DNA of 64,000 nucleotides from Styela clava (lineage: Eukaryota; Chordata; Ascidiacea; Stolidobranchia; Styelidae), in assembly GCF_964204865.1 (NCBI RefSeq), contig NC_135257.1, positions 6,656,151 through 6,720,150 on the forward strand. Direction: 5' to 3'. Under the pieces are notes generated by a model. That model ran no database searches. It was not told the origin of the DNA and worked only from the letters and a program-made list of their open reading frames with translations. Below are positions 10,360-22,400 of the stretch, piece by piece (within the stretch, counting starts at the first letter, position 1; each line of letters begins with the position of its first letter). The position numbers were made by a program, and so were the translations under genes.

Positions 10360-10760
10360 TGTCACACTTTAAAGGTGCAAAATTGCTGTATGGCAAGCTC
10401 ATCGACTCTTTAACAGAGAATTTGGAATTAATTCGGCTCTGAATGTTTTCCTCTGAATGTTTTCCTTGTACATCAACTACAGATCCAGTCTCCATGAATT
10501 TACGATGAATTACATAAATTATTCGTCGTGAAAGAGCCGAATTAATTCCAAATTGCCAAACAGCAATTTTGCACCTCATTTCTTGGGTTAATCTCCTTGT
10601 CATTCTGTGGGTTGTTGAAAAATGCAAACAATACCTAAATTTTACTACTCATTCATACTATGTTTCCTGAAGAAATGATCGCTCTATGATGAGTACTTGA
10701 AAAGCAAATAAAAATTAATAGTGTATACTTACTTTTGAGACACTCTGTATATTTATAGTT
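10360..10760 (-). mobile_element. Fossil DNA transposon with inverted transposase fragment
   Basis: On the minus strand 10460-10610 reads a helix-turn-helix-like segment (IIYVIHRKFMETGSVVD) typical of DUF4817/mariner-type transposase N-termini. Part of it, GGTGCAAAATTGCTG to AATTCGGCTCT, recurs in inverted orientation at 10375-10438, giving an imperfect foldback with 10526-10577. A TTTTGAGACACTCTGTATA end near 10734-10751 is typical of such elements. There are no intact termini or long ORF. Confidence 0.5.
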
Positions 10761-11150
10761 CATTTCAGACAATAAAAGAAAATTAAACCATTGCACTACT
10801 GTTCCCCGTGCCTCTGTAATGTTACGTTGCAATCCACTCTATCGAAAAGGCAAAAAAACACTGTATTGGAAACCAGATAAGACGTGGTCATTATTACTTT
10901 CGTTTAAATGACAGCGAGGCTACAAAATCTGAGATCACAATTGTGTGGTAGTTAGGGGCGGATCATGCCGATTTGTTGCGCTAATACTGTAAACCACATA
11001 AGTGTATTATACATCAAATTTTATCATAATCAACAGTAATAAAACAGCGTTTACGAACATTTTTAGGTTTTCTTAGAATTTTTAACTGTAAAATTTTGCC
11101 CAGGTCCTAAAAACGTATCCTACACAACACGCATTACATAATAGATCATA
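10761..11150. other. No recognisable feature
   Basis: This is AT-rich sequence. I see no coding region or clear repeat. Confidence 0.4.
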
Positions 11151-11153
11151 CAA

Positions 11154-11278
11154 AATTTGGCGCTCCCGAAGTATGTGCACCAAGATGGCGCACAACCTGG
11201 ACTCTAATTTGGTACACATACTATGTTCAGGCTGTGCGCCATCTTGGTGCACATACTTCTGAAGGTCCCAAAATTTTA
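11154..11278. mobile_element. Palindromic MITE, family U, copy 1
   Basis: It has inverted arms of about 35-40 bp around GAAGTATGTGCACCAAGATG, with the same core inverted near 11236-11270. The family recurs at 19857-19972 and 47985-48222. It is non-coding and would form a hairpin. Confidence 0.75.
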
Positions 11279-11369
11279 TCCATTGAAATAAAAACAAAAC
11301 TAACGGTTTGGTAGCAAGCCGTATCTATTTTCCAGTACATTAGCTTAAATTTTTTCCTAATGAATTTAC

Positions 11370-11975
11370 TCATCATATTCTCAACAACACTTCTGTCCCC
11401 ACACAAAATGAATTACTGTTGAAATCTTCTGCGTGAGCATCAATAAGCTTTTGACAACACTGCGAATACTTGTCAACAGATGAAGAGACATTTGGTTGTA
11501 GGGGTAAATCAATAAAAAAAAAATATTTCTTTGTACATCTCTCCTCTTTTCTTCATCCCAGTTACAAGTTTGTCACTAATTGCGCAAAATGAAGGGATAC
11601 GAAATTTATCTCTGGCATTCAAATAAAAACCTGGTGCATCTCCATTATTAGGTACATTATTTCTGATACGTTTGCAAGTCGTAGCTGCCTTGTAATCCAC
11701 ATCTGGCAGAATTCCCTTCGTAGCTGCTTCATAACGTTTAAATTCACCTCGTGAAGCAGGTTCAAATTCATCCATTTGCAGCCGGTGACGTAATGATGCA
11801 GATACAGATCTGCACATATTTTGTCTTGAACTTGTGAAAATTCTGTAAAATTTCATTCCGAAACGATAACATGTAACTTTCCCTATATATTCCAGTGCTT
11901 CTATAATTTTGAAAAATGATTTCAAAATTGCCTCCCATCTGGTATCAGAGAGAGATTTCAGCACAATTTCATTTC
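11370..11975 (-). pseudogene. Degenerate hAT (ZMYM1-like) transposase fragment
   Basis: Read on the minus strand from about 11970, the frame contains LKSLSDTRWEAILKS followed by a region resembling the insertion domain of ZMYM1-like hAT transposases, including FRIPSFCAISDKLVTGMKKR. It runs into an A-rich stop region at 11510. Homology then continues in another frame (CCQKLIDAHAEDF) to about 11370. Internal stops and the absent N-terminal and hATC ends make it a pseudogene. It is clearly distinct in sequence from the W transposase. Confidence 0.7.
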
Positions 11976-12339
11976 CAAAACAAAAGCTGAAATGCGATCG
12001 CGTAACTGCCACATACTGCGTCATTTTTAATGTTGATGATGTCGCCACACAAAACTTCGGAGTGAAAAGAAATCCCATAGAGACCAAGGAAATTTTTGAA
12101 ATATATAGAATAAATATCCTAGTTATACCGGAAACAACAATCTTCAACCAAAAAGCAATTGGTACAATAGTTAAAGAAAAAAGAGAGTTTTCAAAACAAA
12201 ATAAAACAACAAGGAGAATACTAAAAAGAAGAGTAAGTAAGTTTCAATGTTCATTACTAATTGATGCCAACCTATGATTATTTTACATGATTTTTAGTTC
12301 GAAAACCTACAAACATTAATTAATAGATAAGTTTAATAT

Positions 12340-12530
12340 GATACTTGTAGAGAAAGAATGAGCGAACATTCTGAAGTCTGAGTCGTCTGACCAACTCGTA
12401 ATATTTTATTAAACACTGATGAACTATTGAAAATTCTGCTATAAAAAACCCTGTGGTGCCCACCTTTGCATGGTGCACTAGCACTTGCTTATATTTCCCA
12501 ATGGTTGGTTAATCCAGCGCTGGTGGTAGT
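12340..12530. repeat. Diverged interspersed repeat (family S), copy 1
   Basis: This segment resembles 32290-32490: both carry GTCTGAGTCG, then a CAACTCG/CAGCTCG segment, and a later GCACTTGCTTATAT / GCACATGCTTATAT segment before GGTTG. The copies are strongly diverged and I cannot classify the repeat. Confidence 0.35.
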
Positions 12531-13406
12531 AATAATTATGTAACAAACAACACCTTTCATTTCGAGACATTACAAAATCGCGGGTTTCTTAAGTATCGCC
12601 TACAGTACACTATTCTATTTAGAATTTGAGCTTACTTTCAGGCAATGCGATTGGCAAAAATAACTGCAATGTTTCGTGATAAGGTTTCATATCTATCCCG
12701 GAGAAATCAAAGTCGACAAGACGACATAATCGTGTGGTGAACCTCGACTTACCGTCTGATAACAAGTCCATGTATTTCATGGATGACGGGGGTGGTCGAA
12801 GTCGATCTGCTGCTACGTGAATCATCCAAGGAGTCCAGTCCAGCAATGCTCTCGCGCATAACAATAATCAACTATAACTATGTTAGAGGATTGCTGGACT
12901 TTCAACATTCCAATATTCACATATAGATATATGTCCTTGTGGGAATGAAATTTTGCTCAATTAAAAATATAATTTTACAGTTTTCTCCCCTCGGATCACC
13001 CATCTGAGATAAATTACATTCGCTTGATTCGAAATCGCTTGCTACAGAAATTGTATATATGATTTGCATTGAATCATTGAAACGAGCTGAAAGGTATACA
13101 CACACATATATCATATATATATATATATATATACAAGTACAGAAGTTTTGATTTAAAGTAGTGATTTTCGTATCTTGAAAAAGGGAAAAATCATCAGGTA
13201 TCTAGGATAGATTCCACAGACACCAGGTCAAATAAGATATCGCTTCACGACCTACCTTTCAAATTTTTTCAAGTATATATGAAACCAACATAACGTGCTT
13301 TGACTGGTTTAAGTATGGAATGCATGTAGTTTATTTGCATACTATCAGTTTCACCAATTGAGTGTTTTTTTTTCTGAGGTGAGTCGGACAAGTTTAAAGT
13401 ATCCAA
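12531..13406. other. 3' flank of the mosaic gene, no further gene; (AT)n tract
   Basis: An AT dinucleotide tract lies at about 13103-13134. A short open frame on the minus strand (12619-12864) has no recognisable motif and I do not call it. The 3' untranslated region of the gene that ends at 13407 must lie here, but I see no clear AATAAA close to the stop on the minus strand. Confidence 0.4.
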
Positions 13407-16400
13407 TTATATCAGAAACAAGTAATAAGTCAATAAATGAGCGACAAAATTTAATGGTGATTGGTTGAAATGGAAGGCACCATTTTCAATCAAGTTTAAT
13501 GTATTTTCAAATGAGTGCATGTTGCAGAGTTCATTTTCACAACAAGTTGTGCATACAGCTTTTGTTCTTCCTGACCCAGTATAAAAACACTTTTCCTCTT
13601 GATATGCTGTTGAGCACCTACTGCTATCACAACCACGCCATACTTCTGTGATACCATTATGATCATAGTAAACTGCCGACCAACAGGCACCATTGGTGCA
13701 ATTCCCAACAGACATATCCATAGTCAAAGCATCAGAGCATTTCCCTGTTTTTGTATCCTTGCAGTGGTAGCACAATAAGGGGTCAATTTTCTCTGGCGGT
13801 TGTGATGGGGGAATATATGGTGTCACATTGACAGTTGTATTAGAGTCTCCCGGACATCCACAGTATAGTTTGAATTCCATGGAATCACACGGATGACATG
13901 GGACAACTTGGTTACATTTCACTCCCAATTGTGGATCGCAAATATACTCAGGATCGAAGTTGTGAGAACTGCCTAAAATATGTTGAAAAAAAATCATCCG
14001 TTAAATAAAAAAATTTTACATTATTATTGTACGCTGTTTGGTGGATGCAAAAATGTTCGAAGTCTTATAAATGTCATTAAAATTAACCAACCTCCTTGTT
14101 TCATTTCTTTGTGTATTTCGAAAATGGACTTTTTGTCAGACGTTCTCCTACATGATACAGCTATAGGGTTTTGACAAATGTCTTGCGACTGTAGAAGTGC
14201 TGTCAAATGTTTCAATAAAGAAATCTGCTCTGCGAAAGTAGAAAAGTTGATGTCTGTACTGCTTTGTATCTGTAGCCATGAAGTCCAACCAGGATTACAC
14301 ACTACGAATTATAACAATCAACATTAATTCAATATATTAATTATTTCCTATAGTACGCGAAGGCGCGCAGCGGGAAGGATTTTGAAAAGGGTAGTTTCAC
14401 AATATCGGAAATTTCTATTCCCTTCTGAAACAATCGCCGCGATTACGCGCTCATTAAAAAAGCCGACTTTTTAAGCGTATACCGACTTTTCTGTCGCCTA
14501 AAATATTCAATTCATGACAGCTACGAGAATCTAAAATTTCCTTCTAAAAAGACTGCCCATCAAAAAAGAAAGACTTTCCATCTCTTTCTCTACCTACATG
14601 GACAATTCCACGACGTAGAAGATTGGAGACGGCAAACCCACCTCATTTGAATATACAACGTGTGAACAACAATAGTGTCACACAACCTGCAATGACATCA
14701 ACAAAGATTTCGGAATTACACAAACAAAATGATCAAAACGACGTACAACCTTCATCGACTGCTCAAAACACACCGGATATACCAGCCACGATCGACCAAG
14801 ATGTCTCACTACCTGAAATTACTATGGGAAATACCTCGAACGGCACCACAACTAACAGCATGCTTGACAATAGGATACCGGAAATTGATTTGGTCTCGGA
14901 TTTACACGAGTTTTCCTCTTCCACCGGTTCTAATGACCTAAAGGAGATTAGTAACTGGTCGGAGTGCGAAGATCCAGGAGACGTCTTGAGCCCTCTGTCG
15001 ACTCCACCTAATCAACTACAACAAAAACCAACCCGGCAGTCATCGAGGTTGAAGCAGACTTCAACGATAGGCAACACACCTTTCCACCCTACATCAAAAG
15101 GAAATGCCTACGTGAAGGTAATGCTACGCAACATCGACCCTTGTGACTTATCAACAACTTCCGTTTTCGACAGCACACCGGACGAAATATCCTCAGCCCC
15201 AGCCAACCTTGAATACAATAAATCAAATCCAAAGACTCCGGACTCAACTCAACCAAAATTGGACAATAAAAGATACCGTGACGACACCACATCATCCGAT
15301 TCCTCTTTCTCAACTTCCTTGGAAGTTAAGTTAGTTGGAAAAAAGAAAAAATAGCAGTGAGTAAAAATTCGGACCCACAAAATCAAATTCTTACTCTGGG
15401 ACATTTATTTCGGCCTTCAAAAATCACTTGTATTAAAACGCCCAGTTGATGGCATTAAACTCAACAAAATTCGATTATACCATCTCACAAATAGCGGATG
15501 TGATGAAAGGAAGTCTACCTCTTTATGTGGTACATAAAATGGTGATCTCTATGGCAGAGAGATTTGATTCATAAAACTTCCGTCGGCATAATCTGGGTAT
15601 GAAGGCATTTGGGCTGGATTCCAGACTTGTCGTCCTGATCCGTAAAAAAAAAAAAAAAAAAAAAAAAATCTCAACATTTGTAATCAAATTCCGCAGAGTT
15701 AAAATATATATTATAGGCCCTATAATATATAGGGTATATCAGTGAATCAAAAACACATATTTATCGCCTCGAAATCACCGCGGAACGACTTTTCTACGGA
15801 CAATATTGATGTTTCTGTTTGCACAAAGGACCGTAATCAATCCAAGGCCGATACGTGCATATTTAAAATGTCTTGCTTTATTAATTTATTTGTCTTCCTT
15901 TAAACCTGCGGTTGCGTCGATGAATAAAAGCATCATTGTTCTACAATACCACAGCAGTCCGCGGACATAAAAATGTGTTGTAAATTTCCCGGTTATATTC
16001 AGTTTTGATTCCTATTTTTGCCATTTTGCGAATTCGGCGGATTCTAACTTTGTGTAATATTAACACTAAAAATTTTGAGGGCAATTTAAAGTAATGAATG
16101 AAAATGTAAATCCCGCGCACAATTGACTGTGTTTCGATTTCAGTGACGATATGATTCCCAACGACGACCAAGCGTAATGTGTGCCGTATGCACACGAAAT
16201 TTTGCGATTAACAATGCATAAATTAGCGTTTTTAATCTGTCGCGTGCAACAGAACTTAAATTGTTTACGGTTTTATTTTAGTATTTTATATTGCCACTTT
16301 TCAATCAAAAACTTTTCGTCGGGGATTCACTTCTTTATTTGTCTTTAGCATCTCGCCGCCGACGAATGTATAATAACTCTCATCGAATTCACTATCCTGT

Positions 16401-19400
16401 GCGAGAAAAAAATAAATAAATCATCATCGTCGCTGTGGCACAAATTTGTGGGAAATTTGTGATTTAGGGAGATTAAACACGAACGTAAAAGTGTTTACGG
16501 CCTAAATAACACATCACGGTGACAAAAACAATCGGCGATATTAGCAAAATGCAATATGCGTTATTAGGGACTTTTTCAGTTTTCCAAAAATTTGGCTGCG
16601 CCAGTGTAATACTGTATGTCAACTGTGTCCATGTCAATACTGAAAATTATACAATGTTCAAGTTGTGACTAGGGCTGGGCATTTTCGAATACCTTATGAT
16701 TTCAGAATCGAATCAAATATATTTTTCGAATCGAATCTTAACTACTTGTGAGATATATACCTGTATGCTACTTCTTTGTGATTGTAATTGGTCCTGTCAA
16801 CAAATAAATTACTGAAAAAATAGAATCCAGATTGCTGAGCGATCACATAGCATAAGAAACATGTTTTATCAATACCTCCTTACAGAGAATAGTCATATGT
16901 CTGAATTGCGTTGAAAAAGTATGGCTTCAATAGAATAAAAATGAGGAGTTCACCTCAATCATTGGCCGAAACGAAAAGAAAACAAATGAGGCGATTTGAA
17001 ATTTTGCTCTAAACCGATTCGTATAATTTACTCGAAATGCCCAGCTAGTTGTGACATGACTTTCACAGCTCCATAGTTAAGCTATGTCCACTTGTCAGGT
17101 AGGAAAGTAGAATCCTTGACAGAGGATGTTTTGTAAAATTGGTCATGAGCATATAGATTTTAGATGAATATAAAATTTATATGAAATTTCCAGCAGTCGC
17201 ACATCCTGTCCATATCAAAATTGCTTACCTAACCTCACCGATGTTTGTTCTCCTTCGTCACCTGAAATTGAATGCTTCGATCTCAACTTTGTTTTTGACT
17301 CTGATTTTGTGGAAGCTTCAGTGTGATATTTTGAACTGGGGAACTCTGTAATCATTTCCTCATGGCTTTTTAACTCTGATTTTGTGGAAGCTTCAGTGTG
17401 AAATTTTGAACTGGGGAACTCTGTAATCATTTCCTCATGGTTTTTTAACTCTGATTTTGTGGAAGCTTCAGTGTGATATTTTGAACTGGGGAACTCTGTA
17501 ATCGTTTCCTCATGGTTTTTTGACTCTGATTTTGTGGAAGCTTCAGTGTGATATTTTGAACTGGGAAACTCTGTAATCATTTCCTCGTGGTTTTTTGACT
17601 CTGATTTTGTGGAAGCTTCAGTGTGATATTTTAAACTGGGGAACTCTGTAATCATTTCCTCGTGGTTTTTTGACTCTGATTTTGTGGAAGCTTCAGAGTG
17701 ATATTTTGAACTGGGGAACTCTGTAATCGTTTGTTCGTGGTTTTTTGACTCTGATTTTGTGGAAGCTTCAGTGTGATATTTTGAACTGGGGAACTCTGTA
17801 ATCATTTCCTCTTGGTTTTTTAACTCTGATTTTGTGGAAGCTTCAGAGTGATATTTTGAACTGGGGAACTCTGTAATCATTTCCTCATGGTTTTTAGACT
17901 CTGACTTTGTGGAAGCTTCAGTGTGATATTTTAATCTGGTGAACTCTGTAATCATATACTCATTGTCATTAGCCATTGTGCTTGTTCTTTGAGTGCCATT
18001 CGAGAATGATGTAGTCAGTTCAAGTTTAGTAAATACATTGCTATGAATAGTATTGATGATGATGTCTCCTGATCCACTGCTTTCCATGTCAGTAGCAACA
18101 TCATTTTGTTGTGTAAAAGTGTTATACGCTGCTGTGAATGGTATTATTTCTTCCATGTTAAAAGACGAACTTTCGTTACATATGCAATAGAATCTTACTT
18201 CATAGTCAAAGCATTTGCCAGGCTGAGGTCGATTATAGCACATAAAACCATCAAACAAGTCACATTCAAGTCCAATTTGTCCTGTCTGTTGCCATGGAAT
18301 CCCATTTGAAGTGCGGCATTCTATTGCTACAGTTTTTGACTCAGAACACAGCTTGCCGCTACCTCCCCATTCTTCGTCATATTTTTGCCTAATTTTATAA
18401 ATACTTTCAAAATCTCCACCGGAGAGTGTGACACCGGCGATAGTGATACCTGTCGGTTTAGCAACGTTGAACCACTCGGTCCAGCTATCCACACAAAATG
18501 GTTTGGGGGCACTGGTATCTGAATCACTAGAGGTTGTAGATTCTGTACTATCCAACTGAACAAATCTGTATAAAACTGAAAAGTAACCTGAAAAAAAGAA
18601 ATTTGGAGTTGAAATAGGTTGCAGGAAAATATTATAATTGTCATTTCATCAACAAAAAGACGTATGAACGCATTGCCTTATTTTATTTAGTCAATGCTGA
18701 AATAAATGCCTTTATATTAAAGGACAAGGGTCTTCCATCATTTATACCTTAACATATGAAGTGTAGCCTTTCATCCATGTCATTTTCGAATATTTATTTT
18801 GATGTCTGCGTAATGCTATGCCACAGAAAATTGAATGCAAACATACCTGTGTCCTCCGGACAGTCCACACAGGCATAGTTGAGTTCGCAGTCATAGGAAC
18901 AACAAGAATTTGTTTTTCTTCTTACATCAGCATAGCCTTCACTATAATCGTATATAGCCAGTGGATTTTTTCTATCACTGATAAATTCAACTATTACATC
19001 AGGTCCCGAGCTCAATATTTTAAATGAGGGAGGCCTGGTGCCACAAACAGGACTTCTAATTGGTTGTTTGTTGGGACCAATACCATTATAAAACACCAAT
19101 TTATCGATGCATTCATGTGTAGAAACTATTGATGATTTTGAAGGAACACTTTCAATTTTTATTTCAATTACTTCAAACTCAATTCGAAACATATTTTCTG
19201 GTGACTGACAAGTTTCATCTTTTTCTTGAGTAAAAATCCAGAAACAAGTTGTCCCTGGATTGTAATCAGAATATGGATATCCTGGTGATGTAATTTCACC
19301 TTCTGTTATGTTTGAATGCTTGCAAGAACTTGGTAATATGACTCGATATACACATATTTCTTCTTTATAGTTCATATGAAATATAGGAGGGCTCGCTTTT

Positions 19401-22400
19401 GATACTGTAGCCCTCAAGATTACTCTCAAACTGTTGGAGTGAACCATCATATCAAAGGAACTCGATGGAAGAGATGTAATTCTTGAATCAAGAATAACTT
19501 TATTATGTTCCCAGATTTGTAGATAATCATTTTGATTTGTTAGATTGTATGCGTCAAACAGCAACAACAAGTACGCAGGGCTGAGTTCAATTTTCCAGTC
19601 ACAGAATATGGTTGTGTTTTCATATTCTATATCGAATGCATCAGGTAATCCAAAATATCCATTTTGCGAAGTTATGTTCGCTTGAGATGATGGCATAACA
19701 CCTCGCGCACATGCTTGTGGAAGATGTTTGATCTGTTGAAAATCTTTCCAACTGTAAAGAGAATAGATTATTGCTGCATAGTCATTATGTTTCCACTTTA
19801 TTACCCAATGTTATTCGAAACTATTTCATCTCAAAATGAAATGTATAAGATATATCGGACCTCCTGAAATATGTGCACCAAGATCGCGCACAACCTGAAC
19901 TCAGGTTGTGTACCAGGTTAGGGTTAAGGTTATGCGACATCTTGGTGCGCATACTTCAGGAGTACCGATATATCTTTACAAAACACGAATACATCCAAGC
20001 TATGAGTTGCTGATCGCTACAAACCATCAACTAATGCCATACACACAACATAAGGCATTATGCAAATATGTCTGCCTTACCGATATTGGCAATCATTTTC
20101 ATCATCCATCAATGGACAATCAGGAATATCGTCACATCGTCTTGTAACTGGAATACAGTCTCCAGTAACACACTGATACATGTCATCATATGGACATTTT
20201 GGAAACTTGCATCTTGGTATCTGATCGCAACTTTCAAAGGGAACCTGGGTTACAATAATTTTATTTTTATAATTCAATCTGGAATCTAGAACAGATCATC
20301 AGAACTAACCTAAAATAAAATCATCAATATGGTAAGACACTATTTCAAAACTTATTGTCAACTCAAAGCTCAAGTTACCGAATCATTAAGCGTGAAACAT
20401 CTAGGTGCTTGAAATGGTTTTCTCCAATCTTCCAAAGGGTATCTGCAATAATTTTCATCCAATCCTGCATTCGGAAGCTTCTCAGGAAGTTGATCATGTT
20501 GCCATGGACTTTGTTTTTGCCATTGCTGACATTCCTGAATATGATTCATTATTGAGAGAATTGGATGTACCTAATAATATATATCAATTTATACATGTTT
20601 TATGTACAGGGTGATCAGACCAAGTGTAGACAAATGTTTATTAAAATATCTACAAGATAAAATGTAAAAGAGAAAAAGAAAAAAAAGAAAGAAAATAGCA
20701 TTATAAAGATAAATAATTTAATCCATTGTTATTTTTTGATATATCCTCCCTTTGCCTTCAATACACGCCTCGATCTGATTGGAAATTTACTGCACGAGGC
20801 ACGAAAGATTTCTTCTGCAATTTTGTCCCAACAAGTCATCAATGTATGCCTTAGAGCAGTTGTTCTCAATCTGAGTTACACGCACCACTAGTGAGTGATA
20901 CACGGGAGCTTTTCAAGTGGTACGAAAGCAGCTTTAAATTATTGCAACAAATAACTTTTGTATTCGTTAAACGCCTTTTATAGCGTTACCAGTTCTTGTC
21001 TTTTATCGCTCTCGCCCATTACTGTCCAACCAAAAGGAAACTCATTTCGCGCGTTACGTTACAATACATTTTATTACAACCACTAAATTATCCGAAACCT
21101 TGGACGAATACACTTTGATCGGTGCTAGACGCTATCATGAACGCTCCTTATTTGCCGATTCATTAATGCAGACGCATTGTGACATAAAACGCAAAACGAC
21201 GAAAACGTGTCTGTCATTTATGGTGGACAATAACGGGCGAGGGCGATCTCTAAAGATAAGAGTCAGTAGCGCCATAAACGCTGTTCAGCAAATACAAAAG
21301 TTAATTGTTGCAATAATTCAAAGCTGCTTGCGTACCATTAGGGGTGCGCGTACCTCAGGTTGGGAATAACTGCTTTAAAGAATAGATTGATGACTTGTTG
21401 GGACAAAATTCCAGAAGAAACCATGCGTGCCTGGTGCAGTCAAGTTCCAGACAAATCGAGGCTTGTAGTGAACGCAAAGGAAAGATATATCGAAAAATAA
21501 CAATGGATTAGATTATTTATCTTTATAAGGCTATTTTCTGCAAAATAATTTTTTTCTTACATTTATATTGTAGATATTTTAATAAACATTTGTCTACACT
21601 TGGTCTGATCACCCTGTACCATAAAATACCTTAAATTACCATCCATTTACAACCATACATCGGTCTTATTTGCAACCCCATGAAAAGAGAGATGGCAACA
21701 AAGTCTGCAAATACAAACACACAATGTTTAAAGTACTCACCAAACCAGACCCTGTTGTTGAGGCATTTCCTCTGTATGAGAAACCTGTTATGTAGCAATC
21801 TTCCTGAAATGACTTCATCAATTCATGCATATGAGGAGGAGGGATACCTTTGTATGCTAAAACAAGTTGCCCATTGTTGTCACAATCAGATTTGAAAATT
21901 ATTGTCATAGTGTTATTAGTGGATGTTATATACAAAGGGATATGTGATGGAGTTCGACAGTGCCAACCAATGAGAGGATGAGATGCATCACGACCATCAT
22001 AAACAGTCAGCATATCTGCAAGGCACCCAGCTACACTTGGCAAAGCAAATTTGATGAAAAATAATCTGACAACCCGTCCAATTGAGGCTTGAATTGTCCA
22101 AATACATGATGTACTACTAGAATATTTTTCTGGGAAATTCAGATGAGTGAATACTGTCAGATTATCTCCTATGAAATGACCTCCACATCTCTTCACCATA
22201 TTTTCTGAAAAACATGTCAGATTATATTCGCGAGCTATAGCATGTCTCATTTAAAATATGAAGTTCAGTTGTAGCTATACACATCCTCGCTATAGCAATA
22301 ATATAATACTTTGCATCTTTGAAAATGTCACTATAATTGCTTACAAACAGTTTAATCTTTTTATAGATTTGATTAGAAATAATCGTGTCTTATTAAATAG

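Larger units (their letters stand above)
14352..16606. mobile_element. V-family non-autonomous element copies with internal insertion (intron of the mosaic gene)
   Basis: 14352-14560 and 15770-16606 match the left and right parts of the V copy at 5321. The right terminus TGGCTGCGCCAGTG ends at 16606 and is the inverted counterpart of the CAGTAGCGCAGCCA start. Between the parts lies foreign DNA with an ORF and a poly-A run. The two parts overlap partly in V coordinates, so two copies rather than one split copy are possible. A 13-bp-arm palindrome centred at 15718 lies in the middle. Confidence 0.55.

Noticed and set aside
12619-12864. Minus-strand open frame of about 80 codons, considered as a further exon of the mosaic gene
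   Set aside because: The gene already ends with a GPI signal and stop at 13407. No family motif or acceptor is visible.
13103-13134. Regulatory element in the AT tract
   Set aside because: It is a simple dinucleotide repeat with no other support.
15089-15313. Antisense frames over the unrecognised ORF
   Set aside because: They overlap the sense ORF fully and lack any motif.
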